Positions 1-10,657 of a stretch of 64,000 nucleotides of DNA are shown piece after piece. The translations under genes were made by a program, and so were the position numbers. Origin of the DNA: Cladobotryum mycophilum (taxonomy: Eukaryota > Ascomycota > Sordariomycetes > Hypocreales > Hypocreaceae); the NCBI GenBank assembly GCA_036429605.1, contig JAVFKD010000002.1, forward strand, positions 868,001-932,000, given 5' to 3'. Position 1 is the first letter of the stretch. Every line of letters begins with the position of its first letter. The notes below the pieces were generated by a model. That model had not been told where the DNA came from, made no database searches, and was given only the letters and a program-made list of their open reading frames with translations.

Positions 1-1
1 T

Positions 2-589
2 ATGTTGAAGGTGGCTCTAAAGATTGTGGAATTCTATAAGCCCGAGGTCGCTGCTGCTTCGAAGACTACGCCGAGGACGACAAAAGGGCCCATCACTCAC
101 GATTTATCTGATGTCGCATATGAACACATCAAGGAGGCCAAGGTCCCAGAGGATTCCTCGTTTGCGCAAATCGAGCCACTCCTGATTGGACCTTTGGCCG
201 CCCTCGTTATGCCGGCTGTCTCCCCGGCGCATCTTGCGGCAGCATTGAGTATACTGGCACCTGTGCCCGGCAAGTTCCCGCAACCAACACGAAAGAAGAA
301 CCCCGGATATCATGACCCTATTTGCCAAAATGGCTTGTCCAAGCTTTTGCTCGTAGGAGGACGCATTGAGGGCAAGGTATTTGACCAGGGTGGCGTTAAC
401 TGGGTTGGTGGTATCAATGGTGGTCTGGATGGCCTCCGGGCGCAACTCGTCGCGGTTCTTCAAGGTGCTGGCTTGGGTATCACATCAACGCTGGAAGGTG
501 GCAGTCGAAGCTTATGGTTAGCATTGGAAGGAAGGAAAATTCAATTGGAAGAGGAGGCAAACCCAGAGCCAAAAACGGAATCGTCCTAA
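2..589 (+). CDS. Mitochondrial large-subunit ribosomal protein uL10m (Mrpl11-like), 5' part missing
   Basis: The open frame enters from the left edge and ends in TAA at 589, so the 195 residues seen are only the C-terminal part. The best landmark is the last 80 residues, with GGRIEGKVFDQGGVNWVG, then GGLDGLRAQLVAVLQ and LWLALEGRKIQLEEE. This matches my recollection of the C-terminal half of fungal mitochondrial L10-type proteins, which act in the L7/L12 stalk base of the mitoribosome. The ATG at position 2 is probably an internal methionine because the frame stays open to the edge. The acidic tail (EEEANPEPKTESS) is low complexity. The family call is from remembered similarity and has moderate confidence. 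Confidence 0.6.
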   Translation: MLKVALKIVEFYKPEVAAASKTTPRTTKGPITHDLSDVAYEHIKEAKVPEDSSFAQIEPLLIGPLAALVMPAVSPAHLAAALSILAPVPGKFPQPTRKKNPGYHDPICQNGLSKLLLVGGRIEGKVFDQGGVNWVGGINGGLDGLRAQLVAVLQGAGLGITSTLEGGSRSLWLALEGRKIQLEEEANPEPKTESS

Positions 590-1714
590 TGGAATAAAAA
601 AAGATTTGACGTTTGTATGAGGAAATGATATCTGAAAGCGGGCTGGTGGTGGTTGAGCACTACAAAATTCTGTGTATACTATTCGAATATCCAGGCATGT
701 ATTGATAGAGCAAGACATATCTACTGTCTTGACATATGCCGCCTAGGTTTCCATACTATATACCTAGGTTCTATCTCATAAACGAGGACTGTTGGCATGT
801 ATTAGATGTCCGTAGTAGAAATTGGTAGGGTCATGGTTCCGCGCCTTGTGTATGGGTGCCAATGGGTGCTAGCTGGTCCAGTGCTAACGGGTACCAAATG
901 GTGCCAAAAGGTGCCAACTGGTGCTATGGAGATAGCAATAGCTACAGGTAGGTATGATAGGTACTGTAGCCTTTACAAGGAATGGATAGAAGAACCACTT
1001 CAGCTCCCCACTATACGGAGGATTACTATCTAATCTATCTATACAAAGCTCCAAAAGCAAGAGCCATAGAACCATGATAATTAACCGCAACTACAACAAA
1101 ACCTCTACCCCAAGCTTCAAGGACCATCCTATATCACTTCACCCACGTCACCATCTCGATGCGAGCTCTTAAATAAAATAAAAAACGTCCACTAAATCAA
1201 ACCAACCTGCTAGCGTACCCGGTGCCTGACGTATGCGCTAACCTTTTGGCTCGCTCGCTCGCGCACCATCACCTACTAACCTTGCCAACGTTGTAACACA
1301 AACACACATAAGCCCATTCCCATTCCCATTCCCATCCCCCCATTCATCCAATCCGCGATAGCCCATGTGATTGATGTTGTATCTATACAGAAGAGGGTAG
1401 CTACCCTCGCAACCCTTTTTTATCTTACTACTACTCAAATCAGACCGCCGCCCTAATTACTTCCTCTTCCATCTTTCCAAACAAAATATCAACTCCTCGA
1501 CAGAATACATCATTAGAATTATCGCCAGCCCACCTTGCCCCTCCGACGCGCGCCGCCCACTGAGATCTCTCTCCCTTTCATGCGCTGTGACATAAAAACA
1601 CCAAAGGAAGCTCACCTAAAGCTTCTCACCAAAGATCTGCCCTCATCAATTCAACCTCCCTCCTAAAAAAACAACGACAAACAATATCTCCCTCGAAAAA
1701 AAAAACAATACACA
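590..1714. other. Intergenic region with short tandem repeats
   Basis: No supported gene. It contains a degenerate array of GGTGCCAA-like units at about 853-925 and four copies of CCCATT at about 1316-1339. The last 150 bases before the next ATG are pyrimidine- and A-rich, as expected of a fungal 5' untranslated leader. Confidence 0.6.
853..925 (+). repeat. Degenerate tandem repeat of GGTGCCAA-like units
   Basis: GGTGCCAAT, GGTGCTAGC, GTGCTAAC, GGTACCAAAT, GGTGCCAAAA, GGTGCCAAC and GGTGCTATG follow one another with a period of roughly 9-12 bases. The unit is imperfect and no coding frame explains it. Confidence 0.6.
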
Positions 1715-2521
1715 ATGACCATGGACTTCGCCCCCTACCAATCCTCCCCCCGAACACGGCCGCGTCGTCTCCCCCATAACCTCCCCCCGCGCCTCCGTCG
1801 ACCGATCCTACTCCCCCATCACATCCTTCGCCGCCGCCGCCGCCGCGCGCAGCCCCCTCCCCTCCAGCACCCCCAGCCCCAGCGGGCATGGAGCAGCGGC
1901 GACCTCGACGGCCAGGTCAACGGCGGTGGCTTCGGCCTCGGCGGCTGGAGCTTCTCTGGCTTCGCGGGCGGCATGATAAGTCGCGGCGGGAGCGCGAGCA
2001 TGCCTGGTGCTTATCCCGCCGAGGTCAGCGAGTTCGACACCAGCCTGGGCCTGAGGCTGGACTACGAGGCCTGCCTGGCCTACCTGGTCTTTCCGCCCAT
2101 TGGGGCCATGATTCTGTTGATTTTGGAAAAGAATAGCGATTATGTGAGGTAGGATTATAACCACAAGAAACCCGTTTGCTGGAAGGAGATATATATATAT
2201 ATATATATATAAAAGAGAGAGAAGGATCTAACATGTTATAGGTTTCATGCCTGGCAATCTGCATTACTATTCACAGCCATCATGGTTTTTCACCTGCTCT
2301 TCTCATGGTCATCATTTCTAAGCTGGATCTTCTTCTTTGGCGATATTGCATTAATTGGTTTCCTGACGTTAAAGGCGTATCGAGATGCTGAAATTCTAGA
2401 CAGGCAAGTTTACTCGTCTCGACATCCAAACACTCTCACTCTTATACATGCTAACCCCCATATCAGGTTTGAAGTGCCTTTCTTTGGTAGGATAGCAAGC
2501 AGAATCCTAGATGATGAGTAG
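1715..2521 (+). CDS. Tic20-like / UPF0132 (DUF4870-type) small membrane protein
   Basis: Three exons: 1715-2148, 2242-2403 and 2467-2521, giving 216 residues. The conserved core begins at SLGLRLDYEACLAYLVFPPIGAM and continues RFHAWQSALLF, with three or four hydrophobic segments, and ends at FEVPFFGRIASRILDDE. This is the fungal UPF0132 domain layout, in which a cytosolic disordered N-terminus precedes a four-helix membrane domain; no enzymatic role is known. Intron 1 carries a long TA dinucleotide run. Intron 2 starts with GCAAGT, so it is a GC-AG intron; it is 63 bases, in frame and stop-free, with a good CTAAC branch sequence. The first 60 residues are unusually Arg-rich; a neighbouring frame reads as a typical Ser/Pro-rich tail, so small sequence errors in the N-terminal region are possible. 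Confidence 0.75.
2189..2211. repeat. (TA)n microsatellite inside intron 1
   Basis: About eleven TA dinucleotides lie inside the first intron of the UPF0132-type gene, between the donor at 2149 and the acceptor ending at 2241. Confidence 0.9.
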
Positions 2522-2855
2522 ACAAAGTATCGAACCCCTTTCAAAAATTACCTTAATATCCTGTAATTACTTTTATAAAGAGCGCAGCCTTGATTATCAG
2601 ACTTGGTGGAACATGAGGTCCTTTTAGCTCGCATCTTTTTCTAAGAGATGGCCTGATTGCATCTTTCAACGAATATATGATACCAACTTTCCATTTATCT
2701 TCTAACATTGAGTGAGTTACATCTATCCCAACATCCTCTTGTGCCCTGAAGCCTCCCTGGCATTACTTCTGGTGACGCCGACCAAAGTCTTTCGTTTTGC
2801 CTTTATGTTTCAGCTGCGAACGTTTCCACCGAGGTTTTGAGAATGCCATATCCCC
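2522..2855. other. Convergent 3' intergenic region
   Basis: Lies between the stop codons of the UPF0132-type gene and TRL1. It should hold both 3' untranslated regions; no further feature seen. Confidence 0.6.
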
Positions 2856-5300
2856 CTATCTTGACAAAACTCCCTTCACCTCCCCAATCACTGTTGGCTT
2901 CTCTGTGAAAACTATTTCCTTGATCTTGTTCTCCCCACCCCCGGTCCCGACCTCCAGCCACTTGGCAAGTAGGTCGTTGCTCTCCTTGGGCTTTACTGAG
3001 CCATCGCGAGTTCCTACTGTGATGTGGGCTACTCTGTTTACACACTCCCACTTGTTCTCCGGATCAACAATGCGAACGACGATGGCCATGAGGCGATCAT
3101 CAAAGACAACCTGTGAGCGAGATTAGCAACTAAATACTTATATCACTCAACACGTGTTTTTACTCACTCTTTCAAGTAACAAATCACAAAGACCCAAGGT
3201 TGCCTCGCCACCTCCTGCCTCTTCATGCATTTTCGTATACCGCTCCCACAGCCCAGCATTATTCTGCGCACCAGATTTATGCATTAGGGTAACATGGAAT
3301 TTAGGCTGTACCCTTCTCGTTTTCTTCAATTGCAAAAAGAACCGGGTTGTCTCCGCGTCGAGTCCCTTGAATGCTGCTTCCAAGACGGAATTGATTTGGC
3401 TCGTTGGTACATTCACGCCAATATACTCCAATGACTGTTTCTTCTTATTCTTTAGTGGTTGCTGATTCTGTGCCCCATGATTGTCTTTTCTGGGTCCTCG
3501 ATCTGGTATTGTGTGCTGGAAGTCGGGCTGGTATGCGAGGGCTAGCTCGATCGCCTCGTCCAACTGGTCAGGATTTGGGAGTTCCGCGATAAGGCTTGGA
3601 AAAGACTTGTGCAGCTCTGTTACGACGGTTTCGAGGTTCTGGCGGCTACCCACGGTAGGGTCAAGATCTATTACAAGATCGAACCCATCATCAGGAGAAG
3701 AAGCAGGGTTGCACTCTTCGAACCTGGTAATGAAGCTGTCCATGACGGCGATGAACTTATCTTTATTACTGGCGGCATGGATTGTTTGGTGGTTATCTCC
3801 TCGTTCAATAATTCGTTCCTGGGTGATGCGTCTAATCTCTTCAAGCGACTCCTCGTCATGGCGGAAATTTAAGCAAACAACCCTGGCGTTGAGGTTCTGT
3901 GTCTTGACATCAGAGATGAGTTGCTTTCTCTCGTGTTTTCCCGCATTGTTCCGATCGGCAAACACGACTGGAGTCTGCTTAAGTTCATCCATGATCGCTT
4001 TCACAAATCGCGGAGGTCGCCCCTTTCCTGAGATATTGTCGTTCTGGATGTGTCCCCATTTAAACAAATGTGTCAAAGCAAGTGCGACTGTAGTTTTTCC
4101 GCACCCAATAGTTGCTATCGGGCTCAGTACCACATCTCCAGAGACCTCGGTCATGACGATTCGATCCAACTCTGCCAAGTTGGCGGCGTCTGAACCTTTC
4201 ATGTTCTTGAATTCTAAGAAGTCGTCTCGCAACTTGATGATGCCGTGGTTCTGGTTATAAAGCTTTGCTAGTCTCGGATCTGCTGCCAACCGTTTTCGAG
4301 CATACAGGAGATATTCTTCGGTGATCTTAACATGCTTCCTGTACTTGGGTGATTTACCAGAAATCAGAGACTTGGTGCACTCTCGCCACTGCCGATACAT
4401 CAGATAAGGCTCCTCAAACTTGAATTTGAAAAACCAATCATGGTATGGTAGGCTTTCTGGGTTCTCAGACATCTTGCAGCGGATAACAAAGCCCTCGACA
4501 TCACGGCCATCGTGCGCGCCCGTTGTTGCCGTATTTTCTAAGAACGTTTTGACTTCATTGATGTCTTCCATGAGGATGAGGTCTGTCTTGATAAAACCCC
4601 ACTGCTCGGCAAACTCCTGTACCAAGTGGCTGGGGTATGTCGCAAATTCGGGGAGATTGAGGTTGATGCCGTGAAGGTACAGACCAGCCTTGTCACCCTC
4701 ATAAGCAAGAATGTGTTCTTCGAAGGAATCATCACAAAGCTCCGCAACAGCGGTAACATTGAGCGCCCGGAGTTCGCGTGCAAGGTCGGCCTTTGTCTTG
4801 CCAATGGCGGCCAACTGTTTTTCTATCCGGACCTCGCCCGCACGGGCATGGCTAAGCTCGACATCGCTACGGTCGCCGGTTGAGTGCTTGCTGCAAACAA
4901 GCAAAGTTTCGTCCTCGAGGCCTGCAACAAAGATGATGCAGCCGTTCTCCTTTAGCGTCAACTCGTATGGGCCCTGTGTGTTCTTGAGGATGTTCTCCCA
5001 CTTGGTGTGGTGGACCTCCTCGACGTTAAAGAACTTGTCGTAACCCCTAACAGCGATTTCCGGGTTGCCTCTGCTGGCCTTGGTTGTGAACAAGCCACGG
5101 GCATATGTGGGAAGATCTCGCTTCTTGTAGTCCCAGTCCTGCATCCGCCAAGAATCGATTTCGACGCCATCTCTAGAGTGCTTGATTTTGAACGTTGTCT
5201 TTTTACATGAGTAGCCGCCGCGCTTCTTCTTCGCCACTTCGAGACGCTCAATCATTTGTGAGACGGCTCCGACATCTTGGGGGGTATAAGGTGCCGCCAT
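2856..5300 (-). CDS. TRL1: Fungal tRNA ligase (three-domain RNA-sealing enzyme)
   Basis: Two exons (3168-5300 and 2856-3110, complement; intron 3111-3167) encode 794 residues. It seals tRNA halves after intron removal and, by family knowledge, HAC1-type mRNA in the unfolded-protein response. The N-terminal adenylyltransferase domain has the nucleotide-transfer motif LTLKENGCIIFV, with the catalytic lysine at about residue 117, then EGFVIRCK further on. The polynucleotide kinase domain carries the P-loop IGCGKTTVAL. The C-terminal cyclic phosphodiesterase-type domain has two HxT motifs, FHVTLMH and, in exon 2, AHITVGT. I chose the ATG at 5298-5300 because it has A at -3 and matches the MAAPY start usual in the family. 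An in-frame upstream ATG at 5397-5399 would add 33 Arg/Ser-rich residues resembling a mitochondrial presequence, but has a poor start context. Confidence 0.95.
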
Positions 5301-6312
5301 TTTGATGGTGCGGAGGGTGGTGCTATGGGATCTGGCGGTCAAAATGCTGCTTGAGTAAGGTGAGAGTCGAAGTTGACGACCCAGTATGCCAGTACGCATA
5401 TAAAAGTAGAGGCGTAGTTTATGTCGCTTGATCTTGGGGGAACAAGAACGAGGTAATTAGGATATGGGAAAGAAGTGAAGACAGAATCGTAGCCGCTTAT
5501 TAGTAGAAAAGCGTTGAGGGTTGTGGGTTGAGAGTTGGAGGACTCTCTGTTGGTGATTGCAGCTCCTTTTTAAAGAACCCGACCAACGAATACCTTCCTC
5601 CCCTTGCTGCTGCAACCTTGTTCCCGCTTTCGTATTTGCTACCTGCCAACTGCTTCTTTCGAATGAATACCCAGATCAGTACCTACTAGTATGATTATGG
5701 GGTACCTGAATTTAGTATGCAAGGCACACTCGAGCCTTTGTTCCAACACTGCCCAGGTGCGTCCAGCTTCTTTGTGCTCAGCCCTCTCTGAGGCTTTGGT
5801 GAGTCAGACCCGTAAAGTGGATACAGGCTATTACTCCTCGCCGAATGGCCCCAACCTCACAGTATCAGGACCCAGAGCTTGAGAGAGAGAGAAATGGGGA
5901 TCGGTGTGAGATGTATCTATATCACGCCGTGGCCAAGGTTGAATCTTGAGTGTTGCCTCCGCAGTCTTTGAATTGTGGACAAAGAAATGAGACTAAAGTT
6001 CACAAAGTTGCCGTCCCCAAACTCCCTGCCATCCTTTGGGCGTTTGTCCACTGAAGGCCCTGCTAAACGGTCTGTGGCGCACCAGCCTTCAAGGGTTCCA
6101 GGTTCTGACAGCCCTGGAGAGTTGGCGGGGGTCAATCCATGGCTCCCGCGGGGCACTAAAAATCTACCCCTCCATGACCGCATTTCGTAAACATCACTTG
6201 GAGACTTTGATGGCAAATTTTCTTTGTTTTATAATTCTATTCATTCCACTCTCCCGACCGCTGCAATATCAGTGAACTTTTCTCTAATTAATCGTTCACA
6301 CAATTACTCATC
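5301..6312. other. Divergent promoter region between TRL1 and the ankyrin gene
   Basis: About 1 kb separates the two divergent starts. A TATA-like ACTTTTATATG (complement) lies just upstream of the alternative TRL1 ATG near 5400. No conserved protein is visible in the short open frames here. Confidence 0.5.
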
Positions 6313-6948
6313 ATGACCTCGCAAAATCCGTTCCTTCTCGCTGCAGATAACAGCCCCGCTCTGCTCCCCCTCCTCCGAGAGAACCCTACACTGGCTTCCG
6401 CTCAGGACGAGCACGGCTACTCCCTCGTCCATGCCGCAGCCAGCTACAATCACCTTGACCTGCTCCGAACTCTGATCCAAGAATTCAAGGTCGATGTCGA
6501 TCTCAAAGATGAAGATAACGAGACTGCTCTGTTTGTCGTGGAAACCGTCGATGCAGCTAAAGTTTTGGTCGAAGAGCTGGGAGCGGATATTGGCCACAAA
6601 GGTGATGAGGGGTTGACGGCGAGGGAAAAGATTGAAGCCGAAGCTGAGTTCCCTGCAGTGGCCACTTATCTGAGCGCCGTTGAATCTGCCAGTGGTCTTG
6701 GAGCTTCCGCCGCAGAGATCATCAGTCAAGCCCCCGAGGGCCTAAAGGTCACCGTTGGAACCATGGACGAGACCCAAGATATCCCCGCAGAGGTCGACCC
6801 AGAATTCCGCCGACGCATTGAAGAACTAGCTCAGCGTTCCGATTTCGATACTCCAGAAGGCCAGGCAGATTTGCGAAAACTTGTCGAAGAGGCTCTCCTT
6901 GATCAGGGGCTGGCCGAAGATCGCAACGTGCGACCCAAGCAAGCTTGA
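6313..6948 (+). CDS. Ankyrin-repeat protein (yeast YCR051W-like)
   Basis: A single exon encodes 211 residues. Ankyrin-type helices are visible at residues 1-90: NPFLLAADN, then EHGYSLVHAAASYNHLDLLRTLI, then EDNETALFVVETVDAAKVLVEELGADI. The C-terminal half is acidic and helical (DPEFRRRIEELAQRSDFD). The size and layout match the small ankyrin protein of yeast YCR051W, whose biochemical role is not established. The start has a good context (ATCATGA). The stop codon is only three bases from the stop codon of RPP40 on the other strand. Confidence 0.8.
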   Translation: MTSQNPFLLAADNSPALLPLLRENPTLASAQDEHGYSLVHAAASYNHLDLLRTLIQEFKVDVDLKDEDNETALFVVETVDAAKVLVEELGADIGHKGDEGLTAREKIEAEAEFPAVATYLSAVESASGLGASAAEIISQAPEGLKVTVGTMDETQDIPAEVDPEFRRRIEELAQRSDFDTPEGQADLRKLVEEALLDQGLAEDRNVRPKQA

Positions 6949-6951
6949 GCT

Positions 6952-8300
6952 TCAATCAGAGCCCTTTATATCCCATATGAGGAACTCGCCAGATTTCTCG
7001 GGTGGCCGAAGGAATGTCAGTTCGTCGCAATTGCCGACAACACTCCGCGAGAATGTTGTGGCACTGACTGCGAACCATGTGCGACTTGGACATGTGGAGA
7101 TTACATCGATAAGAAGGTCACGGAGCCAGGTTGAGGATATGAACCCCTGCCAACTCAATTTGCACACCTGCATTTTGGTGCTTGTATCCTCCGCCCCCGG
7201 TAGGCTGTACCTTGAGAGATAAGGATCGATGGAATCATTTGCTGTTACCCGAGGACTCTCAAGTCGGACAAGGGATAGCCATTCGTAAATGTCCGTCGCT
7301 ATCTCTTCTAGACCTTCCTGATCACCTTCAGCCAGCATCTCAGAAGGCAATTGAAGCGGTATCTGCGGTATGCCTGTACAATCCATCATCTTAAACGATG
7401 ATGTTATCTTGGTGGCTGCGTGCTTCTCTAGTGGATCTGGCGATGGAGCTATTCGAGGTCAGAATGTAAGAAATATGGAAAGAGTTGGTAGCATACTCGA
7501 CTCGGCAGCATTACAAAGGAGCCATGTCAGGGGCTGGTTTAACGCATTTTTGCATGCGTATACCAGTCTGTCAAATCCCTTTTTGCCATGCAACATGGCG
7601 GGACTCCTCAGGTCATAGGAAACTTCTGGTAAATAGGGTCAGCGTGGAACATGAACTAGTAAGTGTAAGCAAGAACTTACTCCATCTTGGCTTAGATCCT
7701 CGATTGCCTTTGGCGCCATATGTTTTCCCTTCGAGCCCAGCACGTTCGAATGTCTCTCTATCGAGGTACATGTTCAATTTGCCTGTAATTCATATTACTA
7801 TGAGGATCATCTAAGAGCTTGTCTCGTTCAAGGCACTCACCTTCTCGAAGTGTGAACATATTGGTACTCGTAGTGTTGCCTTCTGACAGCATCAAGATAT
7901 TTCCTGTTCATGTTAGCTACAGACATAATGTGCCCGTTAGAACAAATCACCTTTCTTGATATACTCTGTCAGAAACTGTGTTTCCAAGACTTGGCCCAAT
8001 GTCATCGACACCCTATAGAATGCCGGCGCCTCGCGTTGAGTAACCTTTTGGCGGACAATCTCATAGACACCTTGCGGTATAATCAGATCGATCTTATGAA
8101 TCTTAGCAAAAGGCCCAAATGCCAATTATGAAGCGATGGGAGGATGTATTCCATACCTTGTGAATGAAGTCCAGTTTGGCTATAGCTGTCCAAGGTTTGC
8201 CCTTGCTAGGGGTTTGGCTTGGATCAACATGACCCATTGTGCCGTATGTCACGAAACATCTTGGCGACTGGTAAATCGAAGGAGACACTTGGGGAAACAT
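6952..8300 (-). CDS. RPP40: Ribonuclease P/MRP 40-kDa subunit
   Basis: Six exons on the complement: 8157-8300, 7951-8092, 7841-7903, 7681-7782, 7497-7625 and 6952-7448. All phases agree and give 358 residues. It is a protein subunit of nuclear RNase P and RNase MRP, which mature tRNA 5' ends and pre-rRNA. Family landmarks are KIDLIIPQGVYEIV, FLTEYIKKGNILMLSEG, MYLDRETFERAGLEGK, DLRSPAMLHGKKGFDRLVYAC and a C-terminal GFISSTWLRDLLIDVI. The first intron has two usable acceptors nine bases apart. Its end (ATTCATAAG) nearly duplicates the end of exon 1 (ATTCACAAG), so use of the upstream acceptor would add I-H-K. I chose the downstream acceptor because it gives a continuous FIHKIDLIIPQ. Confidence 0.9.
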
Positions 8301-9118
8301 GAAGGCGAATTATGGGATACAATTCACCCCAAAATGAGCTTTTAGGTGAGCGTGTCAACAGCCTTGAAATCAGGACATGTCAATTGAAGGCTCAAGTTTT
8401 GACGGGGTGGACTAAGAAAGTACATGGGTACCTCAAGGTAGGGATGTGGGCCTTTGGGAGAAGTTACCATAGCACCTCGACCACCACCCACATCCCCTTG
8501 TAGAAAGTAGATGCTATCATGTGTTTGATGCAATTAATAAAGATATGTTGGCCAATAGTAGAAGTTTCAAATAAGACGAAATAGTCGGATATATAAGATA
8601 TGCACAAAGTAGGTACCTTATTTTAGATATTATCAAAGTCGTACATCTTATATACAGTCATGTACTACAATCCTCATACTGAAGAAACCACTCTTAGCGG
8701 TCACTGATAAGCGATATGAATTAATTTTTTTCGCATCGCATCGCATCGCGGGGGCGGGGCAATTTTCGCAAAACATTTCCTTACCCTTGAATCAATCAGT
8801 TGATTGCGACCCTCGCTACACGACCCGGTGCGATGGCTTGAGGAAAGCTGAAAATATCTTAAGATAGTTTTCTTTTTCCTTCTTTTCTATTTTTTCTTCT
8901 TTTTCTTGGATTTTTTTTTGTACAATTTCTAGGACGACAAAAGAAACACTCGGGTTTTCTTTGGGCTGGCGCGAGACAAACTTGTTTCCGGATGGAGCAG
9001 TTATCCAAACGTCCTTCAAGAGACCCCTCCATGAGTATAGACTGATAACGCATCTTTACACATACAACACCACCCTATTCTTTATTCTGTCCTTGAATTT
9101 TTTTACTACCATTCAAAG
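8301..9118. other. Divergent intergenic region between RPP40 and TRM11
   Basis: No gene seen. A short run of CGCAT units lies near 8731-8750 and a pyrimidine-rich tract at 8870-8925. This must hold both promoters. Confidence 0.5.
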
Positions 9119-10657
9119 ATGATGGACTTCATAATCAAGTTTGCCTCGGAACATGAGACCTTTCGGATCCCCGAGATCCAAGCCCTCGCCGTTCTTGAGG
9201 GAGTCGATTTGACCATTCTAGAGCGCAGCGAAGATGTAGGTTCTTCTCTCCAAAATATCCATAGGAAAGCTCAATGACACTGATAAAGCGAGCAGTCCCC
9301 CTTTTATCTGGTGAGACTCCCATCTGTAGAGGCGGCAAAGAAGCTCCTCCGGCGATCCGTCCTGGCGCACTCGATACACGAGCTCTGGGGCACGGGGACA
9401 ACCTACGAAGCGCTCCATGAATCCGTCAAGTCGCAAACGCAGCACTGGTGGCCGAGCTACAAGGAAACCTCGTTCAAGTTCGTCGTCGACTCCTACCAAG
9501 GCGCGCGCTCCAACACCAAGAAACTAGCCATCATCAACTCCTTCTCCTTCCTCCCCTTCGAGGGCCCCATCCGCATGGCCAACCCCGACGATACCTTTAC
9601 TGTATTCGAGTTCTGGCCATTCAACAGCATCCCGCTCAAGATAGAGAACCCAAACATCATGTACCTGGGCCGCCTCGTCGGCGGCTCCGGTCGCGACATC
9701 ATCAACAAGTTCGACCTCAAGAAGCGCAAGTACATTTCCACCACCAGCATGGACGCCGAGCTCTCCCTCGTCACAGCCAACATCGCCCTCGCCGCGCCCG
9801 GAAAGCTCTTCTACGACCCCTTTGTTGGCACCGGCTCGTTCCCCGTCGCCTGCGCGCACTTTGGTGCTTTTGGATGGGGGAGTGACATTGATGGGCGGAG
9901 TATAAGAGGAGAGGTCGATGGCAAGAATTTGGCTAGCAACTTTAAGCAGTACGGCATTGCAGGGCAGCTGGGGGTGCATTTGCCGCTGATTTAACCAATA
10001 CCCCGATTAGACGAAGAAGAACGTGGGATGGTATTGTGTGCGACCCCCTACGGCGTGCGGGAGGGTCTCAAGGTACTTGGAATAAAGGACCCCGAAGCGA
10101 CCCCATGGCTAGTTGAGCGCGGGTTGAAAGACGGCAGGTATGCATACCATCCCCCCTTTCAACTACCTAGGAGGCAGGGACAGATGGAGTAGCCCGAAAG
10201 CTGACCGGTTTAATAGGTCGCCTGATTATATCCCGCCAAAGAAGGCGTACAGCTTTCTTGCCATGCTCGATGACATCCTCATGTTCGCAACGGATACCCT
10301 AGTCGACAATGGCAGACTTGCCTTTTGGATGCCATCAGCAAATGACGAAGAGCAAGAAATCCCCATACCAGCACATCCCTGCCTCGAGCTCGTAGCCGTT
10401 TGTATCCAAGACTTTAACAAGTGTAAGCTCTATTCATCGCCATAATGGCCCATCATCACAAGCATGCTAAGAAAGAACCCCCAGGGTCAAGAAAACTCAT
10501 CACGTACCGACGGCTGCCTGATTCCCAAGTATCAGCATCCAACCTAGAAGCTTATGCGACCCGTAGAGCAGCCTCCAACTTCAACACAGGCACAACAGCA
10601 GACGAACTCAACCCGTTCCGGCGGGGCTACTTCAGAAAGTTCGAGGTTGACGAATAG
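9119..10657 (+). CDS. TRM11: tRNA (guanine-10-N2)-methyltransferase catalytic subunit, frame broken twice in the assembly
   Basis: Exons 9119-9235, 9296-10137, 10217-10422 and 10485-10657. It methylates G10 of tRNA together with Trm112. The N-terminal THUMP-type region starts MMDFIIKFASEHETFRIPEIQAL. The methyltransferase core has SAM motif I, FYDPFVGTGSFPVACA, followed by GWGSDIDGR. The catalytic motif should be DGIVCDPPYGVREGLKVLG. The C-terminus is conserved: FNKWSRKLITYRRLPDSQVS and DELNPFRRGYF. The frame breaks at a run of five G (9970-9974), where one extra base is needed, and at five C (10044-10048) inside the DPPY codons, where two are needed. With three bases added, every splice phase closes to about 446 residues. 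Sequence error is the likeliest cause; a genuine pseudogene is the alternative. Confidence 0.88.

Noticed and set aside
3481..4260. 259-codon open frame opposite TRL1
   Set aside because: Serine-rich low-complexity translation lying antisense to the conserved kinase domain; no domain and no splice logic.
9974..10010. A 37-base mini-intron as explanation of the TRM11 frame break
   Set aside because: It is below the size of other introns here and its removal gives the wrong frame into the conserved WDGIVCDP segment.
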